64,000 bases of DNA, taken from contig CATNEN010000001.1 of NCBI GenBank assembly GCA_950097015.1, forward strand, positions 6,123,001-6,187,000, read 5' to 3'. A program made the translations under genes and the position numbers. The stretch comes from Macrostomum hystrix. Its lineage: Eukaryota; Platyhelminthes; Macrostomidae. Below the pieces are notes generated by a model. The model worked only from the letters and a program-made list of their open reading frames with translations. It was not told the DNA's origin and ran no database searches. This document shows, piece by piece, positions 54,591 through 64,000 of this stretch; the first letter of the stretch is position 1, and every line of letters starts with the position of its first letter.

Positions 54591-57500
54591 CGGCCCTGTT
54601 CATCGTCTCCGCCTCTTTGGACCAGGAAACTCTAGCAGCTTCGATTGACGACGGTCTCGATTCGCAGGATATTCCACAGCCCCAGATGCTGCAGCAAGCG
54701 TCGCAACAGATGCAAGCCACTCAAGTTGACGCAGATCCAAGTTCTAATAGAACAGGCATCAGTAGCCTAGAAGTACTCATGATGGTAAGTAAATAGCGAT
54801 TGGGCTTGGTGATTTTATCAATGTTTGAGCAAAATGCTTGGACATGAGGCGCAACTTGTAGATTGCCTAGGGTTGAAAGAGGCAGCATCTGTTGTAAATA
54901 ATTTATAGGGTAATATTTATCAGTCAGCACATGGTCCGGTAGGTGCTTAAGTCTTAAGTCGTCAAGGCTCCGTGTGAGGTGGGTTTTCGAGTCTAGTGTT
55001 GAGAGAGGCACGGTGTGAGGTTGGCATTTAGTCTAGAGTCGAAAGACGCACGGTGTGGGGTGGGTGTTTAGTCTAAGGCTAAGAGAGGCACGGTATGAGG
55101 TGGGTGTTTAGTCTAGGGTTGAGAGAAGCGCGGTGTGGGTTGGGTGTTTAGTCTAGGGTTAAGAGAGGCACGGTGTGAGGTGGGTGTTTAGTCTAGGGTT
55201 GAGAGAAGCGCGGTGTGGGTTGGGTGTTTAGTCTAGGGTTAAGAGAGGCACGGTGTGAGGTGGGTGTTTAGTCTAGGTTGAGAGAAGCGCGGTGTGGGTT
55301 GGGTGCTTAGTCTAGGGTTAAGAGAGGCACAGTGTGAGGTGGGTGTTTTGTTTACGGTTGTGGTGGCCCCGTTTGAGGTGGGTGTATAGTCTAGGGTTGA
55401 GATTGGCATGGTTTGGGGTTTGGGGTGTGTTTTTGTCTTGAGAGATGCGTCGTTTAGGACAGATGTTTTATTGTTAAGTTTAAAAAGGCTAAGTTGATAG
55501 AATTTAAAATGAGCATTGGTTGTCTATAAGAGGAAGCAATTAATCTTGGGAACGTAAAGTCCCTAGAGCTAAAAATGCACGTTCCTGAAACAGCCGTATA
55601 AATGCCATGCGTTTCAAATTGATCGGATAGCTATGCTTACATAATTAGTTCGGGGAGATAATTTTTCTCTGACAGCAACTTGAAGTAATTAATTTATTAC
55701 TTCGCTAAAAGCGTGTTTTGGGTGTCAGCCAGTCAAATATGTGGACCAAAAGTGCCATGCGATGCATAATATACAGACCAGACTCCGTCCGTTACTTTGC
55801 CAACACAATTTTCCGAAGCAAATAGAAGGTCTGCGATGGTAGAGACCAACGAAGAGAAAGAGAGAGAGAAAGGTAGAGAGAGAAGTGAAGGTAGCGAGCC
55901 ATTGAGCACTGAGGCGGGAGTAATTGAGGCTCACGTGAGCTATTTCCCAAGCGGGTCATCTCCACGAGATCCCTCTCTGTCCCAGGTAAGCTTGGATTGC
56001 GTGCAATGCGCCACTGAGCAACCCTTCATGAAATATTCAGCATCGGTCAGGAGCCTCAACAAGCTGCAGAGCTCGAGGCGAAGTGCTTGGAATAAAGAAT
56101 TTCAGAGTAGCCCGATGACAGACGGTTATAGACTTGAGTATAGACTCAAAGTATAGTTGCAGTCGATTGTGCTGCTTACAAATGAAGCCGATAAAATTCA
56201 GAACACATTACATTCCCGAATGCTTTAAGGCAATAATAAACTGAGGCCAAACATCTTTGTAATAAGGTCTAGCTAAACTAGCTATCGTTATACCATTCAA
56301 TACCGCAGAAAATTCTCGGGATACTGAAACAAATTGACGACTACCATCCTGAAACCTTAAAGTACATTCACAACTACCATCCCAGGATCCTTCAGTACAT
56401 TGACGACTACCATCCCTGAATCCTTCAGTATACTGACGACTACCAAGCCTGAATCCTTCAGTATACTGACGACTATCATCCCTGAATCCTTCAGTATACT
56501 GACGACTACCATCCCTGAATCCTTCAGTATACTGACGACTACCATCCCTGAATCCTTCAGTATACTGACGACTACCATCCCTGAATCCTTCAGGACATTG
56601 ACGACATTATCCCAGAATCCTTCAGTACATTGACGACAACCATCCCAGAATCCCTCTGTACATTGATGACTACCATCCTGAAATCCTTCATTACATTGAT
56701 GACTACCATCCTGAAATCCCTCAGTACATTGATGACTACCATCCTGAAATCCCTCAGTACATTGATGACTACAATCCAAGGATGTTTTATTAAACTAATG
56801 ACTATCCTAGAATCGTCCAGTACATTGGCTTCACCCCTCTAATGTTCTTAATTTCTTCCAGCCACAGTTAAAGCCTAAAGCACAACGCAAGCACACACAG
56901 TATCGCGAATCTAAGCTCTAAACTTAACATTTAATACGAGCTATTAGCTCCACCTTTCAAGTATTCCGAATCACCGTAGGGGATTTTAAAGGTCGTTTAA
57001 AGGTCGTTTAAAGGTCGTTTTCACCTAAGGGCAGGCAGAATTTCGTGTGAAAATAAGAGAAAGTTATCTAATTACTGAGGTGACACTTCATTACGATCTA
57101 AATTGTGCTTTGTTGTGTTTCTGTGTAACCCTTGGGGTATTAAAAAGTGAGTACAAGTAAACTACGCCACATTTAAATCCTAGTGTTCCATGTATAATTG
57201 CCATTGCCTTCTAAGATCAGTTTCATACACAGCTTCTACTAACCTCAGAGTTATCAGAAGAAGCAACTCTGTTTATGCAATCGAGATAAGGATTTTCGTT
57301 CAAAGAAGAAGAGAAAATTAAAGCCTTTGTGTGGATAGATTTCTCTTTAGTTTTGGGCCACACCCAAAATGCGACTTTAGTATTTAAGCAATGACCTCAA
57401 GGTGCACGATAATGACGGCTCGACTAGTTCATTGGCAATATCGAGGTTATTGTTTAACAGCATCTTTGACTGATAAATGATAGATTTCTTTGCTGATGTT

Positions 57501-57685
57501 TCCCTCAGAAATGGCACACTCGTGTACTTTGAATTGGGCAGTGGGTATTTGAATTTCCTCAGGGTCTTTTTAAAGTTAAGCTGCTCACTCTGCAGGATGC
57601 TCAGAGCAGACCAGCTCCTCAAATACGTCAGCCGAGTGCTAGACAATCTACGAAGGTGACCAAAGCAGTTAGCTTCAACCTGCAT

Positions 57686-57721
<36 letters not shown>

Positions 57722-60478
57722 GCAGTTGATTCAATCGATGCAAAATGTCGAAAAACAATCCACGAATCGAATCACTTAAAGCAACAGCAGCGGAGGCAGA
57801 AGCAGTCAGATCAGCAGCAGCAGCAGCAGCAGTTTGAGCGTCAATTGTCCGAGCGGTCTCTTTCAAGGAGAAAGCGAACACCGAAAGACAATCATTCGCA
57901 GAAGGAGAAAATTTCAGACAGGTAAGAATCTCAAATTTTTTCTAGCACAGAAATCATTTTCATATTGATAGCGGCAGGTATCGATGCGTCACCTAAAAAA
58001 GTACGATTGGCGAGGATTTGTGGCAGCATGTGAGTATGTGATAGTCTACCTTTTACACTAGATGAGTGTGTTTACTGAAAACTAGAGTAAATACATCAAT
58101 TTAGTGTGCTGACTTCTCCGGGGATTGTGTCAGTGTATTGTGGAAACATTGATTGCAAAGGACCCCACCTGACTGTGTGCGTAACAATTTAGGTAAGTCA
58201 CTTGAAAGAAACTTGGATGAAACTGACAGTGAAGACTATGCGGCCAATGTGGCGCATAATCGGTGTTCAACATCTGATGCAGAATTTGCTTGTCACATAG
58301 TGGAATATGGACATTTCATTTGAATTTGAGCTTTTTCATGTTTAGCCCGGACCAGCGAGCCTTGGCCAACCGGACAGACACGGCCAATTAAATACCGACT
58401 CTCGCATGGCTTATCTCCGATTGCTTTTGCCCTCCGCTGTCTTATCTCTGTTCGGTGTAACCTCAATCGTCTCATCTCTCAAGTGTCTTATCTCTCCCGT
58501 GTCTCATCTCTCCCGCGCCTCATCTCTCCCCTGTCTCATCTCTTCACTGTCTCATCTCTCCCCTGTCTTATCTCTCCTGTGTCTCATCTCTGCCGTGTCT
58601 ATCTCTCTCGCGTCTCATCTCTCCCCTTTCTCATCTCTCCCGCGCCTCATCTCTCCCCTGTCTCATCTCTCCCGTGTCTCATCTCTTCACTGTCTCATCT
58701 CTCCCTGTCTCATCTCTCCCATGTCTCATCTCTCTCCTGTCTCATCTCTCCCGCGCCTCATCTCTTCACTGTCTCATCTCTCCCCTGTCTCATCTCTCCC
58801 GTGTCTCATCTCTCCTGTGTGTCATCTCTCCTGTGTGTCATCTCTCCCGTGTCTCATCTCTCCCGTGTCTCATCTCTGCCGTGTCTATCTCTCTCGCGTC
58901 TCATCTCTCCCCTGTCTCATCTCTCCCCTGTCTCATCTCTCCCCTGTCTCATCTGTCCCGTGTCTCATCTCTTCCGTGTCTATCTCTCCCGTGTCTCATC
59001 TCTCCCCTGTCTCATCTCTCCCTTGTCTCATCTGTCCTGTGTCTCATATCTTCCGTGTCTATCTCTCCCGTGTCTCATCTGTCCCGTGTCTCATCTCTCT
59101 CCCGTCTCATCTCTCCCGTGTCTCATCTCTTCACTGTCTCATCTCTTCACTGTCTCATCTCTCCCCTGTCTCATCTCTGCCGTGTCTATCTCTCTCGCGT
59201 CTCATCTCTTCCCTGTCTCATCTCTCCCATGTCTATCTCTCCCCTGTCTCAACTCTCCCCTGTTTCATCTCTCCCGTGGGTCATCTCTCCCCTGTCTCAT
59301 CTGTCCCGTGTCTATCTCTCCTGTGTGTCATCTCTCCTGTGTGTCATCTCTCCCGTGTCTCATCTCTCCCGTGTCTCATCTCTCCTGTGTGTCATCTCTC
59401 CTGTGTGTCATCTCTCCCGTGTCTCATCTCTCCCGTGTCTCATCTCTGCCGTGTCTATCTCTCTCGCGTCTCATCTCTCCCCTGTCTCATCTCTCCCCTG
59501 TCTCATCTCTCCCCTGTCTCATCTGTCCCGTGTCTCATCTCTTCCGTGTCTATCTCTCCCGTGTCTCATCTCTCCCCTGTCTCATCTCTCCCTTGTCTCA
59601 TCTGTCCTGTGTCTCATATCTTCCGTGTCTATCTCTCCCGTGTCTCATCTGTCCCGTGTCTCATCTCTCTCCCGTCTCATCTCTCCCGTGTCTCATCTCT
59701 TCACTGTCTCATCTCTTCACTGTCTCATCTCTCCCCTGTCTCATCTCTGCCGTGTCTATCTCTCTCGCGTCTCATCTCTTCACTGTCTCATCTCTCCCAT
59801 GTCTATCTCTCCCCTGTCTCAACTCTCCCCTGTTTCATCTCTCCCGTGGGTCATCTCTCCCCTGTCTCATCTGTCCCGTGTCTATCTCTCCCGTGTCTAT
59901 CTCTCCCGTGTCTATCTCTCCCCTGTCTCAACTCTCCCCTGTTTCATCTCTCCCGTGTGTCCTCTCTCCACTGTCTTATCTCTCCCCTGTCTATCTCTCC
60001 CCTGTCTGAACTCTCCCTGTTTCATTTCTGCCCTGTCTCATATCTCCACAATCGCATCTCTTCACTGTCTCCTCTTTTGTCTCATCTCTTCTATCTGTAG
60101 TCTATGCATTCTCTACAGTCTGTAGCCTATGGATATTATCTCCAGTCTATTATCTCACCCGTGTCTCAGCTTTCCGCTTTCTCATCCCTGTGCCACTCTC
60201 CTATAAATATATTTATTCAAGCATTAAAGAGCTTGCCACCCCATCAAACGCGCACCTATAGTCGCCTGATCGAAGTACACTCAACAATGGTGGACACAAT
60301 GGACAACACGGTACGAAAGCAGCTGGACTTCCTGCAACTGCTTCAGGATGGTCGAATCAGCGTGCCGTATTATCGGGAGATAATGAAGAATTTGTTGGCT
60401 ATGCAGACTAGAACTATTCAGCAGGTGTTGGACGCCATACAGTCGAATGAGATGCGAGTTGACGATTGTGAGGACTAA
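51710..60478 (+). CDS. Gln/Ser-rich protein, unknown function, about 615 aa
   Basis: Six exons can be joined in phase: 51710-51794 (MIRFRTDYRLDAGSEGLDV), 53575-53745, 53970-54784, 55782-55985, 57596-57921 and 60232-60478. I do not recognise the protein. Visible features: PLDLSKLSSLLRRSRNRK in exon 2; in exon 3 a 16-residue glutamine run, an acidic stretch (EEFDEESNLTEEDAVEEL), RRTRSLMMEQQ and a second glutamine run; two more glutamine runs in exon 5. The last exon is the best-ordered part: YSRLIEVHSTMVDTMDNTVR, KQLDFLQLLQDGRISVPYY and REIMKNLLAMQTRTIQQVLD, a helical domain. An alternative terminal exon at 56862-56921 (QLKPKAQRKHTQYRESKL then stop) also fits the phase after exon 4. The first exon and the acceptor of the last (AAAGAG|C) are weakest. 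Large introns hold three minisatellites. Confidence 0.5.
53040..53245 (+). repeat. tRNA-derived SINE, eroded copy 6
   Basis: Only the distal part is clear: CAATGAGAAAGTGCG, GTCAGTAGAATGAGCTCAAT, CCTCGCTGGCTGCGGG and an ATTATTATT tail. Confidence 0.6.
54955..55430. repeat. Minisatellite, 40-bp unit
   Basis: About ten copies. The unit contains TAGTCTAGGGTTGAGAGAAG and CGCGGTGTGGGTTGGGTGTT, alternating with GAGGCACGGTGTGAGGTGGG. It lies in intron 3 of the Gln/Ser-rich gene and is G-rich on the sense strand. Confidence 0.93.
56340..56830. repeat. Minisatellite, 33-bp unit
   Basis: About 14 copies with CCATCCCTGAATCCTTCAGT followed by ATACTGACGACTA; later copies read TACATTGATGACTACCATCC. It lies in intron 4 of the Gln/Ser-rich gene, ending just before the possible alternative exon at 56862. 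Confidence 0.93.
58440..60130. repeat. Minisatellite, about 14-15-bp unit with 570-bp higher-order repeat
   Basis: Over 100 copies of TCTCATCTCTCCCGTG and TCTCATCTCTCCCCTG, with shorter TCTATCTCTCCC units. Unique variants such as CATATCTTCCGTGTCTATC recur exactly 570 bases apart (59045 and 59615), so a block of about that size was duplicated. All three forward frames are open for about 500 codons; this is an artefact. It lies in the last intron of the Gln/Ser-rich gene. Confidence 0.97.
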
Positions 60479-62109
60479 AATAGTTTTATTGGTATTTCAA
60501 GAACGTGTACATGTACAAAGTATATCAATACAAGCATGTATAATTTAAGAACTAGTTCTAATAATTATTGATTCTAGCAAATGTGAAGGATAGGGCAACA
60601 GCCCTATATGTATACTATGTACATATATAGTATAGCCCCACCCCAAAACCAAAACCAAACCCCAAAACCAACGCGCTAAACCAATGTACACTTATGTTAG
60701 GGAATCCAAGCCATTTTTGCTATGTACATGTTTGGCAATTTCCTACCCGACATTTCTGACCCCTCACCGACCAGCCTCACTTCGAAAACTGTTCCTGCTA
60801 CGTACATCATCTAGCCCACCCCACGCCCTTAACCAATGTACATTTATGTTGGGAAGCATATTAAATATTTAGGTAAAAAACAGAAAGCAACAAACTAAAA
60901 AACTGGCTACTACCCAGTAGAAGAAAAAATGTCTGCGATTAACTTGTTCTTGTCAGCGAATAGCATGTTGTGATAGATCTGTTTATTTTTTTCTCAGTCT
61001 TTCTCGCAAAAGTGAGGCTCTCCTCATTAATTGAATGATTTTGAATCTAGGGTATCAATAATTTCATTAGATGGCTTATACGGTAAACAAATGACTTTCT
61101 AAATTTCACTGTAAGATCATCTTTAGCTTGCTTCCATAATAAAACTATATTTTATTGTTACATTTTCAAATCGATTAGTAAGAATTTATTTTCACTTGCC
61201 TACTCATAGTAAACACCATAGTTTGTGATTTCGAAATATTTATATGAACTACGTTTTGTTATGGATATTTTTCGACAAATCATAGAGCCTTTGAATTAGA
61301 TCAGTCATGTTCAGACCATCACTTGTTTATTTTTTGGATTACAGAAATTATTGCAATAAAAATATACTTGAGATTAAAGTAATATCGTCCCTTATAAAAG
61401 CAACTGAAGTCACATAAAAATCAGACTGCACTTTATAAATTAAATTAGACTCGTTGGATCAGAATTACATTCTTAGTTAAATAGAACGACTTTATATTTC
61501 TCTTGAAAAGCGATTGAATAACCAAGTTCGATTCATTCGATGAAAGATAGATTTAGTAAAAAACTGAAAATCATATTTAATTACTTTTCGATGCGTCAAT
61601 CCTTATTAGGCACATGCGGAAAAACTAAAATGTAGAGTTGGTAGTTTTGTTATAATTCTTGATTCCCTTTTTTGCTGTATGCTTATGCATGTAGTCTATC
61701 TGCCAAATGCATTAAATAATTAATATTTGAAATGACACAATTTTAGAGAAAACTGAAGTGAATCACAAAGCAATTACAATTTTCACTTATTACAATTAAG
61801 CCAATTTATTTTTAGCTGAGAAAATAACTTTCTAGGAAACATGAGAAATAGACTCTTAACGGCATAGTCTTTGTAAGAAAATGTAAGAATATATCAAAGG
61901 GAATTTCTTTATTGTTTTTATGCAAAATGTATCTGAAAATAAATATATTTATACGAGAGGTAAAAAACTAAATCACTGTACTAATTATTGCATAAATTGT
62001 AACAGATTAAATAAAAATCATTTTCGTCATGCTTTTTATGATCTGAGTTTAAGGAAAATAAGTTTTCTGATCAACGTGTAATTCATCTTTCCCTTTCTGG
62101 TTTTACTGT
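60479..62109. other. Intergenic between convergent genes
   Basis: AT-rich, no gene seen. CCAATGTACACTTATGTTAG (about 60681) and CCAATGTACATTTATGTTGG (about 60835) mark an imperfect tandem duplication of about 155 bases. A hairpin built on ATATGTATACTATGTACATA lies near 60617. Confidence 0.5.
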
Positions 62110-63311
62110 TTACATTAGCGAGCAAGCCTTGCTGCTGGCTGAATTTGGTCCACCATTCGATTCGGTCGCTTTGTCGTCATTCATCTGGCGCTTGAGTCGC
62201 ATCATCTGAGAATAAAATTGGACAATAATGAGTTCATTATTGACAAAAAATCTTTGAAAAAAAATTGCATGGTTCGACTGACTTTTCTTCAATTATTTAA
62301 GTTGGGAGGTAAGTAGCGGAGCGGTTAACGCGTTTGCCTCTCGCACCAAGGTCCCTGAGCTCGATTCCGTGGCGAGGCCACATTCAATTGGTCGCAGCCG
62401 CGGAGAGAAGGCTTGGGGGCTTGTCGTGCAATTCACGCCCTTGAGGGCCAACCTCCGACGCACTGTGAGAGTGTACACTGTCTGACGATGAGAAAGTCAG
62501 GGCAGATGTATACACCTGTGTCAGCGTGTGCCTGCGTACGATATCTGTGTGCTTGTGAGTCAGCGAAATGGGCAGAATTGCCTCCTCGCTGGCTGCATGT
62601 CTAGTGTCACCAAATGATGTGCCATTGCCCGCAGCCCTCCTGCAATTATTATTATTATTATTAATTATTCATGTTTTTAGTGTAATTATTTATTGTAATA
62701 TACGCGATTGAGTCTTAAAGCGATTCTCGCACACGGAGGTGCCTGAGCTCGAATCCGCGGGGAGGCACGGTATACAATGTACGGCTCACCTTGGCGATGA
62801 TCTCGGCATTGGTTCGAAACTTTGATCCCGAGCTGTGCGCCAAGGCGGTCACGGAGCGCAGAAGTGCTCCAAAGTCCTGCTCAGCAGGCGGCTTGTCGGC
62901 CCACTCTCGGCATAGAGCCTGCAGTCGACGCTCTTTGGCTTCGAGGCGTTCTGATTTTCTCTGCAAAGCCACCAGTTCGGAGCGGATCCTGCTCAGGTCT
63001 GAGTCGGCCGTCTGTCTGGCCGTCTGAGCTCGGCCTCCGCCGGGACCGCTACCGCGGCTTCCGGACCGTCCGGTGGCGAGCCGGTCCATCTCGCGCAGAT
63101 CCCGCGTGCTCATCTTGGCCAGCTTCGGGTCCAGCGAGGTCTCGTCCTGCAGGCAGTACACATCCAAGCTGACGTGACCGTGTACGAAGAAGTCCAAGTT
63201 GGATTGTTGCACCCGGCGCAGGCTGAACAGTTTCTCGAATTTGAAGTGCGGCTCCAGGGTGTCTTTTACGGTTTGAGTTGTGGCCTGAATGATTTTGGCG
63301 GTGTGAGATCG
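62110..63311 (-). CDS. Coiled-coil protein, unknown function, 3' end
   Basis: Two minus-strand exons, 63311-62790 and 62205-62110, join in phase 0 (EIIAK|MMRLKRQMN) and give the last 205 residues. The first contains HTAKIIQATTQTVKDTL, PHFKFEKLFSLRRVQQSNLD, FFVHGHVSLDVYCLQDETSL and a Gly/Arg-rich linker. A strong coiled coil follows (LSRIRSELVALQRKSERLEA, KERRLQALCREWADK), then a short Ser-rich tail (NGGPNSASSKACSLM). I do not recognise the family; the ordered segment before the coiled coil would be the best search query. Upstream exons must lie beyond 63.3 kb; one candidate, about 63970-63915 minus (RARYSKGCRVAFQLLGQQ), is only weakly supported. The intron upstream of the first exon is a minisatellite and the downstream one holds a SINE. 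Confidence 0.7.
62310..62668 (+). repeat. tRNA-derived SINE, copy 7, best preserved
   Basis: GTAGCGGAGCGGTTAACGCG (A box), CCTGAGCTCGATTCCGTGGC (B box), GTGAGAGTGTACACTGTCTG, CTCGCTGGCTGCATGTCTAG, CACCAAATGATGTGCC and an (ATT)n tail. It is the most complete copy and shows the ends of the family clearly. Confidence 0.88.
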
Positions 63312-63339
63312 CTTTTAAGCTATGCCTACCCGCTGCAGG

Positions 63340-63755
63340 GAGAGATGAGACAGTGGAGGGATGAGACAAGGGAGAGATGAGACAGGGAAGAGATGAGACA
63401 GTGGAGAGATGAGACAGGGGAGAGATGAGACAGGGGAGAGATGAGACAGGGGAGAGATGAGACAGTGGAGAGATGAGACAGGGGAGAGATGAGACAGGGG
63501 AGAGATGAGACAGTGGAGAGATGAGACAGGGGAGAGATGAGACAGGGAAGAGATGAGACAGTGGAGAGACGAGACAGGGGAGAGATAGAGATGAGACAGG
63601 GGAGAGATGCGACATGGGGAGAGATAAGACAGTGGACAGAAGAGACAGGGGAGAGATGAGACAGTGGAGAGATGAGACAGGGGAGAGATGAGACAGGGGA
63701 GAGATGAGACAGTGGAGATATGACAAAGCGGAGAGATAAGACACGGAATAGATGA
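63340..63755. repeat. Minisatellite, 15-16-bp unit
   Basis: About 26 copies of GAGATGAGACAGGGGA with AGTGG and AGGGAAG variants. It is the reverse complement of the 58.4-60.1 kb unit. As the surrounding gene is on the minus strand, the sense-strand reading is the same in both genes. Confidence 0.95.
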
Positions 63756-63761
63756 GACAGT

Positions 63762-63905
63762 TAATCGGTAATAAAATCAGTAGTCAAATCAGTAATCGAC
63801 TCAGTAATCAAATCAGTAATCAAATCGGTAATCAAATCAGTAGTCGAATTATTAAACAAATCGGTAATCAAATCGGAAATCAAATCAGTAATAAAATCGG
63901 TTAAA
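63762..63905. repeat. Short tandem repeat, AATCAGTAATCAA type
   Basis: Roughly ten degenerate copies of AATCAGTAATCAAATCGGT-like sequence at 12-16 base spacing, directly after the 15-16-bp minisatellite. Confidence 0.85.
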
Positions 63906-64000
63906 TGATAAAATTTCGCGAACCTGTTGACCCAGAAGTTGAAATGCCACCCTACAGCCTTTGCTATATCTAGCCCTCTGCAATTCCGCCCGGACAATCC

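Noticed and set aside
58406-60125. Three overlapping open frames of 480-560 codons
   Set aside because: All three forward frames are open because the 15-base TCTCATCTCTCCC unit has no stop in any frame. Repeat artefact, as are the frames at 326-709, 32799-33761, 37876-38376 and 50222-50886.

Overview
The window is nuclear DNA of an animal. All recognisable genes are split by GT-AG introns, proteins match conserved metazoan families, and there is a recurrent tRNA-derived SINE. Divergence of the T-box and UBE2G2 proteins, abundant CAG-coded glutamine runs and the SINE type fit an invertebrate, perhaps a spiralian such as a flatworm; the species cannot be fixed from the sequence alone. All exon structures here were derived by hand from splice sites, reading phase and protein-family similarity; no search was run.

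Layout. 0.7-1.9 kb (+): ionotropic glutamate receptor channel exons carrying a frameshift. 4.5-7.3 kb (+): a 651-aa Lys/Pro/Gln-rich protein of unknown function. 8.2-10.9 kb (-): a RhoGAP of the ARHGAP6/18/28 type. 12.4-16.0 kb: Crypton-type (DUF3504) tyrosine-recombinase remnants on the minus strand, with a Tc1/mariner-like transposon (about 1.5 kb, long inverted repeats with internal direct repeats) lying between two pieces. 16.6-18.5 kb (-): a two-exon PH-domain protein of 259 aa resembling PHETA/sesquipedalian. 20.8-33.9 kb (+): complete SGSM3 (TBC-SH3-RUN), 10 exons, 809 aa. 37.3-39.9 kb (-): complete GMPPA, 4 exons, 423 aa. 40.6-42.9 kb (-): complete UBE2G2, 3 exons, 165 aa. 46.0-49.4 kb (+): complete T-box transcription factor, 5 exons, 495 aa. 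51.7-60.5 kb (+): a Gln/Ser-rich gene of unknown function, reconstructed as 6 exons. 62.1-63.3 kb (-): the 3' end of a coiled-coil gene of unknown function.

The most striking feature is minisatellites. About twenty distinct tandem arrays with units of 15-40 bp make up roughly a quarter of the window (about 16 kb by my estimate). Most lie inside introns, often starting or ending within tens of bases of a splice site, and nearly every array has its own unit. Seven of the nine SGSM3 introns carry tandem repeats, one about 4 kb long. Because many unit lengths are multiples of 3 and lack stops, they create long false reading frames in several frames.

The genes show no operon-like functional link. 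SGSM3 (Rab/Rap GTPase regulation), the PHETA-like protein (endosome-Golgi traffic) and the RhoGAP share a small-GTPase/membrane theme, but this may be chance. Several apparent frameshifts fall in homopolymers, so assembly indels and true gene decay must be separated before calling pseudogenes.
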